A stretch of 6,488 bases of DNA from Cyanobacteriota bacterium (GTDB lineage: Bacteria > Cyanobacteriota > Cyanobacteriia > PCC-6307 > Cyanobiaceae): positions 1-6,488 of the forward strand of contig CANHSW010000126.1 in assembly GCA_947463165.1 (NCBI GenBank), written 5' to 3'. Within the stretch, counting starts at the first letter, position 1. Each line of letters starts with the position of its first letter. This document shows positions 1 to 5,929 of this stretch, piece by piece. The position numbers and the translations under genes are program-made. The notes under the pieces are model-generated. The model did not search any database. It was not told the origin of the DNA and was given only the letters and a program-made list of their open reading frames with translations.

Positions 1-439
1 AGCCACTGATGCGTACGGGATCTCCGGCGTAGAGCTGGGGATCTGGTGCCGCCCTCAGCAGCCGCACCCAGTCGGTGAGGCTGCGCTGGCCGGCCGGCAG
101 TACAAAACTGATTTCTTCCTGGAGCATCTGGCCGCTGCCTCTGGTGGCCGCCAGATCCGAAAACGAGGGCTCAGGTGGTATCAGCAGCATCGCCACGGCC
201 ACCATTCCCCCCAGTAACCAGCTGACCAACTCCCGCCTGGGCAGGCGCTGGCGCCCCTGGCCCTGGCCCAGGCCCATATCCAGCCCCGCCAGCAGCAACA
301 AAACCACTCCCGCCAGGCCAATCACGGGTTGTAGAGGTGCCCTCACCAGCAAATTCAGACGCTCGCTGCTGTAGCTGAACAGCAGCAGGGCACCCCAGAG
401 GCCCAGGCAGATGCCGCGCAGCCCTTTCAAAGTTGCCAC
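1..439 (-). CDS. TIGR03943/DUF1980 family membrane protein (YcgQ-like), N-terminal part, cut by window edge
   Basis: The frame is open from about 439 to the left edge, so only the first 146 residues are visible. There are three hydrophobic segments (about residues 8-24, 37-53 and 72-88), with a charged linker at about 60-70. A soluble part follows, including TDWVRLLRAAPDPQLYAGDPVRISG, cited here only as residues 122-146; a Trp followed by a Tyr-x-Gly-x-x-Val stretch is typical of the start of the TIGR03943 C-terminal domain. The gene overlaps the end of the upstream permease and is presumably translationally coupled to it. This permease-TIGR03943 pairing is common in bacteria (B. subtilis YcgR-YcgQ style). 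The start is uncertain: GTG at 439 is used here, GTG at 451 and TTG at 430 (a TTGA overlap with the permease stop) are also possible, and no ATG is available near the N-terminus. The biochemical function is unknown. The family call rests on layout and motif memory. Confidence 0.72.
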   Translation of the reverse strand, partial: MATLKGLRGICLGLWGALLLFSYSSERLNLLVRAPLQPVIGLAGVVLLLLAGLDMGLGQGQGRQRLPRRELVSWLLGGMVAVAMLLIPPEPSFSDLAATRGSGQMLQEEISFVLPAGQRSLTDWVRLLRAAPDPQLYAGDPVRISG

Positions 440-1383
440 AGGTTTACCCACTGACAAATCAGCAACACCACCACCGCCGTGCCAGCCACCGTGAGGGCAA
501 GGGCCCCTGGCCTGAGCACCACTCCAAAGAGGCTGAGGGATTTGAGATCAATCACCGGGCCCAGGATCAAAAAGGCCAGCAGCGCCCCAGGGGTGACATG
601 GGCCGCAAACCCCAGCGCTAGGAAAGCATCCACGCTGGAGCACACGGATACCAGCACCGCCAGCAGCATCAGGCTCAGGATTGAGAGGGTGGGCGCATCC
701 CCCACCGCCAGCAACCAGCTGCGGGGCACGAGGGTCTGGACCAGGGAGGCGATGGCGCAGCCGAACACCAGCAGGGTGGCCAGATTCAGGAATTCCCGCA
801 CCCCATGGCCGAGGGCCTCGGCCGCTGCCATTCGCTGGGGCCCCAGAGGCGGTTGGGGCCTTTCCCCCAGCAGCCCTCCCCGCCGCTCCAACAAACTCAA
901 CTGGCCCAGGGGTTGATTCAGGCGCCGCTCCTCCAGCAGTTCATCGCTGAGCAGTTCCCCCTCTGGCAGCAGGCGCAACAGCGATGCCAGCGCCAGGGCG
1001 ATGGCCAGGGCCGCCAGGGGCCTGGCCAGCAGCAACCAAGGGCGATCTGGAAAGGCGGCCCAGGTGCTGGCCAGCACGATCGGATTGAGCACCGGCGCGG
1101 CAAACAAAAAGCCAAAGGCGGTGGCCATCGGCGCCCCTGAGGCGATCAGCCGCCGGGCGACGGGCACATTGCCGCATTCACAGGCCGGCAGGGCAAAGCC
1201 CAGGGCCGCCCCCGTTAGCGGACCCAACAGGGGATCCGCAGGCAAGCGCCGCAGCCAACCCCCAGCGGGGCTGAACCAGCGCACCAGAGAAGCGATGCCA
1301 ACGCCGATCAACAGGAACGGCAGCGCCCCGATCAACAGCCCCTGGAAGACAGCCCAGGTGGTGGCGAGCTTGTCCCAGCCCAT
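427..1383 (-). CDS. Permease of the ArsP_1 / YraQ (DUF318) family
   Basis: A 318-residue polytopic inner-membrane protein. Family hallmarks are the PACECGNVPVARRL stretch (Cys68 and Cys70, then Gly71) followed by a long hydrophobic segment with the APVLNP motif (96-101). In the second half CSSVDAFLALGF (from Cys248) is the internal counterpart. A hydrophilic loop at about 140-200 separates two halves of several membrane segments each. Members are called permeases by homology, some exporting arsenicals; the substrate of this subgroup is not established. The ATG at 1383 is preferred because MGWDKLATTW leads straight into the first membrane segment and an AGG lies just upstream. Extending to 1479 would add 32 unlikely residues and overlap zur. 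The gene is divergent from zur by 86 bp and overlaps the TIGR03943 gene. A zinc-related role is inference from this position. Confidence 0.85.
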   Translation of the reverse strand: MGWDKLATTWAVFQGLLIGALPFLLIGVGIASLVRWFSPAGGWLRRLPADPLLGPLTGAALGFALPACECGNVPVARRLIASGAPMATAFGFLFAAPVLNPIVLASTWAAFPDRPWLLLARPLAALAIALALASLLRLLPEGELLSDELLEERRLNQPLGQLSLLERRGGLLGERPQPPLGPQRMAAAEALGHGVREFLNLATLLVFGCAIASLVQTLVPRSWLLAVGDAPTLSILSLMLLAVLVSVCSSVDAFLALGFAAHVTPGALLAFLILGPVIDLKSLSLFGVVLRPGALALTVAGTAVVVLLICQWVNLWQL

Positions 1384-1469
1384 CGCTTGCCTGCATCTGC
1401 CTGCTAGAGACACCCATATAAACCAGCCCCTTGCCCTCCATAGGATCGGCGAATAGTTTTTGCAACTCC
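1384..1469. promoter_or_regulatory. Divergent promoter region between the permease and zur
   Basis: This 86-bp gap must carry the start signals for both divergent genes. For zur, TTGCCC at 1431 and TAGTTT at 1454, 17 bp apart, form a weak sigma-70-like pair that would give a very short leader. For the permease, the minus strand has TTGCAA (1465-1460) and a poor TATGGA 17 bp on, and also a TTTATAT box at about 1416-1422. I see no copy of the TGATAATGG-type element found at znuA and the porin. The gap is certain; the promoter boxes are weak guesses. Confidence 0.35.
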
Positions 1470-1928
1470 ATGGCCCCACCGCTCGCTGCTCCAGCGCTTA
1501 CGGAGAAGCAGGAGCGGCTGCTGGAGCAGTTGCGCCAGGCCAAGACGGAACTCACCGGCCAGCAAATTCATGCCCAGTTGCGCCAGAGCTCGCTGCCGAT
1601 GGGTCTGGCCACCGTCTATCGCCACCTGCGCCAACTGCAGCAGCGGGGCCTGCTGCGCTGTCGCCACCTACCCAGCGGCGAAGCCCTCTATGCCCCCACC
1701 GAACGGGATGAGCACCACCTCACCTGCGTCGACTGCGGCCGCACCATCAGCCTCAATAGCTGCCCAATGCACGACGTGCACCTGCATGGCGATCAGCTAC
1801 AGGGTTTTGCATTGCTATTCCACACTCTCGAATTTTTTGGCATCTGCGCCGCCTGCCAAGCCGCCCAGGCCAGCTCTCACGCCGCCAATCCAGCTGCCGC
1901 AGCTCAGCAAGATATCAACAACCATTAG
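1470..1928 (+). CDS. zur: Fur-family zinc uptake regulator (Zur)
   Basis: A 152-residue, Fur-sized cytoplasmic repressor expected to bind DNA when loaded with zinc. The N-terminal winged helix (about 10-78) contains the recognition-helix stretch GLATVYRHLRQLQQRGLL (45-62). The dimerisation and metal-binding half has HHLTCVDCG (His82, His83, Cys86, Cys89) and HTLEFFGICAAC (His118, Cys126, Cys129). The two CxxC pairs are the structural zinc site of Fur/Zur proteins. Choosing Zur over Fur or PerR rests on context: it lies beside znuACB, converging tail-to-tail with znuB 26 bp away. The ATG at 1470 is chosen because the reading frame further upstream has only a TTG (1431) and adds no Fur homology. 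The last 20 or so residues are Ala/Gln-rich and probably disordered. Its likely targets in this window are the two palindromic elements near 4654-4670 and 5930-5964. Confidence 0.9.
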   Translation: MAPPLAAPALTEKQERLLEQLRQAKTELTGQQIHAQLRQSSLPMGLATVYRHLRQLQQRGLLRCRHLPSGEALYAPTERDEHHLTCVDCGRTISLNSCPMHDVHLHGDQLQGFALLFHTLEFFGICAACQAAQASSHAANPAAAAQQDINNH

Positions 1929-1945
1929 GGAATAACCACTCCAGT

Positions 1946-1970
1946 TGGCGCCCATCAGCCGGCGGCGCCA
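1946..1970. terminator. Possible bidirectional hairpin between convergent zur and znuB
   Basis: TGGCGCC at 1946-1952 pairs perfectly with GGCGCCA at 1964-1970 around an 11-nt loop. It spans the last codons of znuB and the convergent gap after zur. There is no U-run on either side, so factor-independent termination would be weak. It could simply be GC-rich coding sequence. Confidence 0.3.
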
Positions 1971-2794
1971 GGGCCCTTGGAGCGGGGTGCCAGCGCCAAC
2001 GCCAGCAGAAAACCAGCCAGTTGAACGATCACCACACTGGGGCCGGAAGGCAGGCTTAAAGCACCGGAGAGCAGCAGGCCCAACACCGCACAGCCTCCCC
2101 CCAGGCCCGCCGCCACGGGCACATACAAATTGAAGCTGTTGCTCACCAGCCGGGAGGCGCAGGCTGGAATCACCACGAAGGCACTGATCAGCAACACCCC
2201 CACCGCCTTGATCGAGAGGGCCACCACCAGGGCCAGCACCACGATGAACAGCAACCGGTGCAGCCCCACGTCCACGCCCCGGGAGCGGGCCAGGGATTCA
2301 TCGAGGGTTAGCAGGATCTGATCACGACGGCTGAGCAGCAGGTAGCCGCTCGCCCCGATCAACAGCAGCAGGATCAGGCCTAGATCCAGCCAGGAAACGC
2401 CGAGGATGTCGCCAAATAACAGGTTTGCGATGCCGCCCTTATAGCTATCTACAAAACTGAGCGCCACCACGGCCAGGGCCAGGGAGGAGGAATAGATGAT
2501 ATTCAGCAGGGCGTCGGTGGGCAGGCGGTTGTTATCCACCAACCGGCTCACCATCAGCGCGAAGAGCACCGCAAAGGGGATAAGCACCAGGGTGGGATTC
2601 AGCCCCAGCAGGATGCCCAGGGTGATCCCCAGCAGGGCGGAATGGCCCAGGGCATCACTGAAAAAAGACAATTGGCGCAATACCGCAAAACTGCCCAACA
2701 GGCCGCCGAGGCTGCCGGTGAGCAGTCCTCCAATCAAGGCCCGTTGCATGAACGGTTGCTGCAGCAAATCCAGCCAGCCTTCCCAGGGGCTCAT
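1955..2794 (-). CDS. znuB: Zinc ABC transporter, membrane permease subunit ZnuB
   Basis: A 279-residue polytopic protein of the ABC-3 family, which carries Zn2+, Mn2+ or Fe2+ across the inner membrane. Family signatures are FSDALGHSALLG (45-56), the DESLARSRGVDV cytoplasmic segment (165-176) that normally contacts the ATPase, the KAVGVLLISAFVVIPACASRL stretch at 196-216, and a GPSVVIV segment near residue 251 in the last membrane helix. Its length is normal for the family. The ATG overlaps the znuC stop by four bases (ATGA), so the two are translationally coupled and made in one operon. Zinc rather than manganese specificity is inferred from the adjacent zur and from the histidine-rich loop of the partner binding protein. 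Confidence 0.93.
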   Translation of the reverse strand: MSPWEGWLDLLQQPFMQRALIGGLLTGSLGGLLGSFAVLRQLSFFSDALGHSALLGITLGILLGLNPTLVLIPFAVLFALMVSRLVDNNRLPTDALLNIIYSSSLALAVVALSFVDSYKGGIANLLFGDILGVSWLDLGLILLLLIGASGYLLLSRRDQILLTLDESLARSRGVDVGLHRLLFIVVLALVVALSIKAVGVLLISAFVVIPACASRLVSNSFNLYVPVAAGLGGGCAVLGLLLSGALSLPSGPSVVIVQLAGFLLALALAPRSKGPGAAG

Positions 2795-3576
2795 GGCAGC
2801 GGCGGACTGGGGGCGTGGTGATGCTGGTAGGGCACATAACCGCGGCCGTACACCTGCTCCAACTGCTGCGGCTGCAGGGCATGGTTGGGGGGGCCGGAGC
2901 AGCGCAGGCGGCGGTTTAGGCAGAGCACCCCGGTACAGGTGCGGCGCACCATCTCTAGATCATGAGATACCTGCAAAATTGTCCAGCCTTCGGTGCGGCG
3001 CAGCTGAAATAACAGGTTGTAAAAACTCTCCACCGCCTGGGCATCCAGCCCCGCCTGGGCTTCGTCGAGCACCAGCAGACGCCGGGGCCGCACCAGGCAA
3101 AAGGCCAACAACACCCGCTTTATTTGGCCCGGGGAGAGCTCGCTGATCAGCCGATCGGCCAGGTCTTGGCTGGCGGTCTTGCCCAGGGCCTGGACCACGG
3201 CCCGGCGGCGCTGCTCGCCCCCCCGCCAGGGCCAGCGCAGGCCGGCTGGATCCCAGCCCAAACCCACAAATTCGGCCACGGTGAGAGGAACGCGGCCCAC
3301 CAGCGGAAAGGTTTGAGGCAGGTAGGCCACCTGGGCGCGCACCGCTTCCGGTAGGCGGCCCTGGCGACTGAGGCGGTGGCCCAGCAATCTCACCTCCCCC
3401 TCCTGGTGGGGAATGATGCCGAGCAGCGCCTGCACCAGGCTGCTCTTGCCGGCGCCGTTGGGACCCACAAGGGCGGTATCGGTTTCCGCCGCCAGGCCAA
3501 AGCTCACCGCTTGCACCGCCGTGAGCGATCCGCGGCGCACGGTGAGCCCGCTGACTTCGAGAACCATTTCCGCCAT
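2791..3576 (-). CDS. znuC: Zinc ABC transporter, ATP-binding subunit ZnuC
   Basis: A 261-residue ABC ATPase that powers zinc import through ZnuB. Visible motifs: Walker A GPNGAGKS (38-45), Q-loop YLPQ (Gln88), signature LSPGQ (147-151), Walker B LLVLDE (Glu172), D-loop GLD (176-178) and switch His205. The signature has Pro where LSGGQ is usual, and Walker B continues DEAQAGLD instead of DEPTAGLD. All catalytic residues remain, so it should be active. The C-terminal tail carries HHH (252-254), possibly metal-related. The ATG at 3576 is used; a second Met at residue 4 is an alternative. It lies 48 bp after znuA, with a GC hairpin in that gap, and overlaps znuB by four bases. Confidence 0.93.
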   Translation of the reverse strand: MAEMVLEVSGLTVRRGSLTAVQAVSFGLAAETDTALVGPNGAGKSSLVQALLGIIPHQEGEVRLLGHRLSRQGRLPEAVRAQVAYLPQTFPLVGRVPLTVAEFVGLGWDPAGLRWPWRGGEQRRRAVVQALGKTASQDLADRLISELSPGQIKRVLLAFCLVRPRRLLVLDEAQAGLDAQAVESFYNLLFQLRRTEGWTILQVSHDLEMVRRTCTGVLCLNRRLRCSGPPNHALQPQQLEQVYGRGYVPYQHHHAPSPPLP

Positions 3577-3603
3577 CGGTCCAGGCTAGCGAACTCGCGC
3601 CAC

Positions 3604-3623
3604 AGCTCCCCCACTGGGGGGCT
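3604..3623 (-). promoter_or_regulatory. Intercistronic hairpin between znuA and znuC
   Basis: Immediately after the znuA stop, AGCTCCCC (3604-3611) and GGGGGGCT (3616-3623) pair as an eight-base stem with one T/G wobble and a CACT loop. No U-tract follows. In ABC operons such hairpins often protect the binding-protein mRNA or partly stop transcription, giving more ZnuA than ZnuBC. That role is inferred here. Confidence 0.45.
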
Positions 3624-3624
3624 A

Positions 3625-4641
3625 TCAGCCCCCGAAGGCCGTTACCAGGGCATCGCCGTTGCGGCGCATGGTTTGGAGGTAGTAATCGCCCTGGCTGGCC
3701 GCTGCCGTGGGGCCACTCTCCAGGGAATCAAAGCTACCAATCTTCACCCCCAGGTCGCTGGCGAGGGCCTCAAATGAACTGCTATCCAGTTGGGGTTCGC
3801 TGAGCAGCGCCGTGAGGCCGGAAGCCTTCACCTGCTGGAGCACCCGCCTCAGGTCGGCTGGAGTTGGGTTTTCCTCTGGCATATCCACTAGAAAATTGGT
3901 TTTTAGTTGATAGCGAGCGGCGAAATAGGGGGTGAAATCATGGAAGGTTACAAACGTCTTGCCGGCATAGGGATTGAGCTTCTGGGCCAGCTCGGCATTG
4001 AGCCGGCGCAACTGGGCGGTGTAACTGGCGGCATTGGCGGTGAATTTTGTTCTACAGGAGGGCTGGGCGGCGATCAAGCCATCGCGGATGCCGTTCACCT
4101 GCTGGATAGCGAGCACAGGATCCAGCCAAATGTGGGGGTTTGGCCCTGCGCCAACTTTGGCATTTGCTTCTGGGTGACCATGGTCATGGCCATGATCATG
4201 GGCGGCGCTTTCCAAGGTGGCGATTCCTTGGCTGGAATCGATCAGGCGCAGGCGGGGGTTGTCGGCATTGGCGATTAATTTATCTAAGAAAACTTCCAGG
4301 CCCAAGCCATTTTTTACCAGCACATCGGCATGGCGCAGTCGCACCAGCTGGTCGGGATTTGCCTGAAAGTCGTGGGGGCCAACGTTGCTGGGAATCAGCG
4401 GCATCACTTCGGCGCAATCGCCGGCCACCGCTCTGGTAAATATCGTGATCGGCAGGATGGTGGTCACCACCTGGAGGCGCTGGCCAGGGGCACTACCGCC
4501 AAATTTGTGAACCGCGCCGCAGCTTGTCAGCAGCAGGGCTGCTGGCAGGAGGGCGGTTTTCAGGCCAGTCTTCAGCCCAGCCTTCAGGCCAGTTGCCAGG
4601 GAGGCAAGCGGCGCCGGCCAAGGAGCTCGCAACACAAACAC
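3625..4641 (-). CDS. znuA: Zinc ABC transporter, substrate-binding lipoprotein ZnuA
   Basis: A cluster A-I binding protein that captures zinc in the periplasm for ZnuBC. From GTG 4641 it has 338 residues. A signal peptide ends in the lipobox LLTSC (Cys41), so it is probably a lipid-anchored protein. Expected metal ligands are present: His90 (GPHDF), His170 (NPHIWLD), His234 (TFHDF) and a late acidic residue at about Asp305 (FDSLE). A short His/Asp loop HDHGHDHGH (148-156) is typical of ZnuA rather than manganese-binding relatives. Start choice is uncertain: the frame extends to GTG 4671 and contains ATG 4665, but these fall inside the presumed Zur operator and would make the signal peptide about 50 residues, so GTG 4641 (or 4635, or TTG 4632) is preferred. 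The signal region contains a threefold GLK(A/T) repeat. It is the first gene of znuACB. Confidence 0.92.
   Translation of the reverse strand: MFVLRAPWPAPLASLATGLKAGLKTGLKTALLPAALLLTSCGAVHKFGGSAPGQRLQVVTTILPITIFTRAVAGDCAEVMPLIPSNVGPHDFQANPDQLVRLRHADVLVKNGLGLEVFLDKLIANADNPRLRLIDSSQGIATLESAAHDHGHDHGHPEANAKVGAGPNPHIWLDPVLAIQQVNGIRDGLIAAQPSCRTKFTANAASYTAQLRRLNAELAQKLNPYAGKTFVTFHDFTPYFAARYQLKTNFLVDMPEENPTPADLRRVLQQVKASGLTALLSEPQLDSSSFEALASDLGVKIGSFDSLESGPTAAASQGDYYLQTMRRNGDALVTAFGG
4555..4590 (-). repeat. Three 12-bp tandem repeats in the znuA signal peptide
   Basis: Three consecutive 12-base units of the type CTGAAGRCTGGC encode GLKA-GLKT-GLKT just before the hydrophobic core. They supply three lysines to the n-region of the signal peptide. 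The repeat looks like a recent slippage expansion; it keeps the reading frame. Confidence 0.7.
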
Positions 4642-4651
4642 GCGACCGCCG

Positions 4652-4671
4652 CCAATGGGAACCATTATCAC
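4652..4671. promoter_or_regulatory. Candidate Zur operator at znuA
   Basis: The plus strand reads AATGGGAACCATTATCA at 4654-4670, with AATGG/CCATT symmetry around a 3-bp centre and an ATTATCA half-site like those in Fur/Zur boxes. On the znuA strand it reads TGATAATGG and so contains GATAAT, a good -10 hexamer, so a bound repressor would block the promoter. The same 17-mer with one difference recurs at 5941-5957 before the porin. Regulation by Zur is inferred from the neighbouring zur and the transporter genes. Confidence 0.7.
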
Positions 4672-4714
4672 CGATCAGCGCCAAGACAGGCGGGCTGTGC
4701 TGGTGAGGGGCGCT

Positions 4715-4758
4715 CGTCAGTTGGCGTGAGTGTGCCAAGCCAGGGCGACAGTTGGCAT
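4715..4758. repeat. Paired 13-bp direct repeat upstream of znuA
   Basis: CGTCAGTTGGCGT (4715-4727) and CGACAGTTGGCAT (4746-4758) match at 11 of 13 positions and are 31 bp apart, about three helical turns. A complementary GCCAA lies between them (4734-4738), so either copy can pair with it as a small hairpin. They sit roughly 45-90 bp upstream of the candidate znuA operator and could bind a regulator. No known factor is recognised. Confidence 0.4.
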
Positions 4759-4820
4759 CCTGGCCCTGCGCAGCCGGTCTCGAATCGCCCTTCTGCAGCG
4801 CTCCAGCTCTATTTTTACCC

Positions 4821-4886
4821 TCCACATTCACATCCACATCCACATCCACATCCCCCTTTACATCCACATCTCCCTTTACATCCACA
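4821..4886. repeat. TCCACA hexamer / 18-bp minisatellite between the dioxygenase and znuA
   Basis: The stretch is built of TCCACA units (one variant TTCACA at 4827), with two 12-base insertions of the form TCYCCCTTTACA. Two 18-bp units, at 4845-4862 and 4863-4880, differ at a single base. It begins 8 bp past the dioxygenase stop and lies in its 3' flank, upstream of the znuA promoter. Such repeats change length by slippage. No gene is credible across it, although every frame is open. Confidence 0.8.
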
Positions 4887-4893
4887 CCCAGCT

Positions 4894-5559
4894 TCAATCT
4901 GCCCACATCCTCAGCAAGTTTGTGTAACTGCGGCTGATCAGGTCGAAGGCTTCCGTTTTGCCCAGTTGATTAAATAGCAGCCGCCTCGCCGTATCCAGCT
5001 CGAACAGCAGCTCCCGCCGCTCGGCGTTGCGGATGCGGCTCTGGATCCAGCCCACGCACACTAGCCGCTGCCCCTCAATCACCGGCTCCACCCGGTGCAG
5101 CAGGGTGCTGGGGTAGACGATCGCAGCGCCGGCCTCTAGGCGGATCGACTCCTCGCCATGGGGGAACTGCAGCACCAGTGCTCCGCCGCTGTAGTCCTCC
5201 GGCGGCGTCAGGAACAGGGTGAAGGAGAGATCGGAGCGGCCTGCCGCCATGAAGGCATTGTCCACATGGCTGCCATAGCCCTCTCCCGGCCCGCAAAGGC
5301 TGAACAGCAGTCCGTGCACCTCAACCGGCAGGGCCGCCGAACAGAGCAGTGGCTGGCCTAGCAGCGCCTTGTTCACCTGGGCCGCCAGGTTCTGATGCAG
5401 CGCTGAGCTCCGGTCCAATTGGCGGTTGTGCTTCACCGCCCGGGCATGCCAGCCAGCCGTCTGCTCACCTGGCTTCCAGGGCACATCTGACGCCAGCAAT
5501 TGGCCTCGCCAGTCGAGCAGCTGCTGATCCGTGAGTAGCGATTCAAGTTGAAAGCGCAT
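4894..5559 (-). CDS. PKHD-type Fe(II)/2-oxoglutarate dioxygenase (PiuC/YbiX-like)
   Basis: A 221-residue cytoplasmic enzyme, the usual length for the PKHD hydroxylase family. The double-stranded beta-helix core carries the iron triad His98-x-Asp100 (YGSHVDNAFM) and His155 (STLLHRVEPV), and Arg165 to bind 2-oxoglutarate (GQRLVCVGWIQS). The RSDLSFTLFLTPPEDYSGGAL stretch (108-128) and the C-terminal RRELLFELD (181-189) also match PiuC. The physiological substrate of PiuC is not known; in proteobacteria the gene usually sits next to TonB-dependent iron-siderophore receptors. Here it is instead upstream of znuA on the same strand, and divergent from a small lipoprotein gene by 105 bp. I see no copy of the znuA/porin operator before it. 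Its 3' side has a hexamer repeat and no clear terminator, so read-through into znuA is possible. Confidence 0.88.
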   Translation of the reverse strand: MRFQLESLLTDQQLLDWRGQLLASDVPWKPGEQTAGWHARAVKHNRQLDRSSALHQNLAAQVNKALLGQPLLCSAALPVEVHGLLFSLCGPGEGYGSHVDNAFMAAGRSDLSFTLFLTPPEDYSGGALVLQFPHGEESIRLEAGAAIVYPSTLLHRVEPVIEGQRLVCVGWIQSRIRNAERRELLFELDTARRLLFNQLGKTEAFDLISRSYTNLLRMWAD

Positions 5560-5664
5560 CGATCCAGGCTTGGTAGGTAACTAAAGGCACCTGCAGTTGT
5601 GCCCTATGGCCGAGCAAGGGCAGTCCAGCCAGGCACAATCTCCAGGATCCGATCTTCCTTCGCC

Positions 5665-5919
5665 ATGCAACGCGGCAGCATCGCCATCTTCCTCACCGCC
5701 GCCGGCCTGCTGGCCGGCACCGTCGGCTGTGGCAAGGCTCCCGAGCCCAGGGATTCGAATGCCCCCTCCATGGAGCGCAGCGCGCCGGGCTCAGCTGAGT
5801 ACAACAAAGATCACAACGACGACGACTCCGATAAAAAGGAAAAGTCCGACAAACACGATTCTGATAAGTCAGGGGAGGGCGGCGAAGGCGGCGAAGGCGG
5901 CGAGGGCGGAGAGGGCTGA
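5665..5919 (+). CDS. Small acidic lipoprotein with C-terminal Gly-Glu-Gly repeats
   Basis: An 84-residue protein I cannot assign to a named family. Residues 1-21 form a signal peptide (IAIFLTAAGLLAGTVG) followed by Cys22, a plausible if non-ideal lipobox (TVGC). The mature chain is very hydrophilic: a Lys/Asp/Ser-rich region at 46-69 with His50 and His64, including NDDDSDKKEKSDKHDSDK, then five GEG repeats (70-84) encoded by 9-bp units. It is probably unfolded and anchored in a membrane facing the periplasm. The many carboxylates and two histidines could bind divalent metal weakly, which is speculation prompted by the zinc neighbours. The ATG at 5665 is chosen because the signal peptide begins there; the frame's extension to 5599 starts at GTG and adds no hydrophobic core. 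The 35-bp palindrome follows the stop by 10 bases, and the porin gene lies downstream. Confidence 0.72.
   Translation: MQRGSIAIFLTAAGLLAGTVGCGKAPEPRDSNAPSMERSAPGSAEYNKDHNDDDSDKKEKSDKHDSDKSGEGGEGGEGGEGGEG
5872..5916 (+). repeat. Five 9-bp tandem repeats coding GEG
   Basis: Five successive 9-base units of the form GGSGARGGC encode five Gly-Glu-Gly triplets at the end of the small lipoprotein and run up to its stop codon. The unit number is likely to vary between strains by slippage without frameshift. Confidence 0.8.
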
Positions 5920-5929
5920 GTCCCAAATG

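Noticed and set aside
75..374. A 99-codon plus-strand frame at the left edge
   Set aside because: Lies opposite the TIGR03943 N-terminus, whose three membrane segments and DW motif are recognisable; the plus product resembles nothing.
479..1456. Several long plus-strand frames opposite the permease
   Set aside because: Arg/Pro/Gln/Gly-rich shadow translations of a GC-rich membrane protein gene; the minus-strand frame has clear family motifs.
1912..1935. CCATTAGGGAATAACC at the zur 3' end as a possible Zur half-site
   Set aside because: It matches only part of the half-site, lacks the symmetric partner and lies at a gene end with no promoter nearby.
4493..4906. Minus-strand open frame with Val-Asp repeats
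   Set aside because: Created by the same hexamer repeat and then continues out of frame through znuA; no homology or signal visible.
4330..4977. Plus-strand open frame with a His-Pro rich stretch (HSHPHPHPHP type) that looks like a metal-binding peptide
   Set aside because: Its first half is antisense to znuA and the His-rich part is only the TCCACA repeat read in one frame; other frames give equally repetitive Thr-Ser and His-Ile chains. No start signal or conserved domain.
5597..5638. Inverted repeat TTGTGCC / GGCACAA between the dioxygenase and the lipoprotein gene
   Set aside because: Only 7 bp arms 28 bp apart, with no second copy elsewhere in the window; could be chance, though it lies in a divergent promoter gap.
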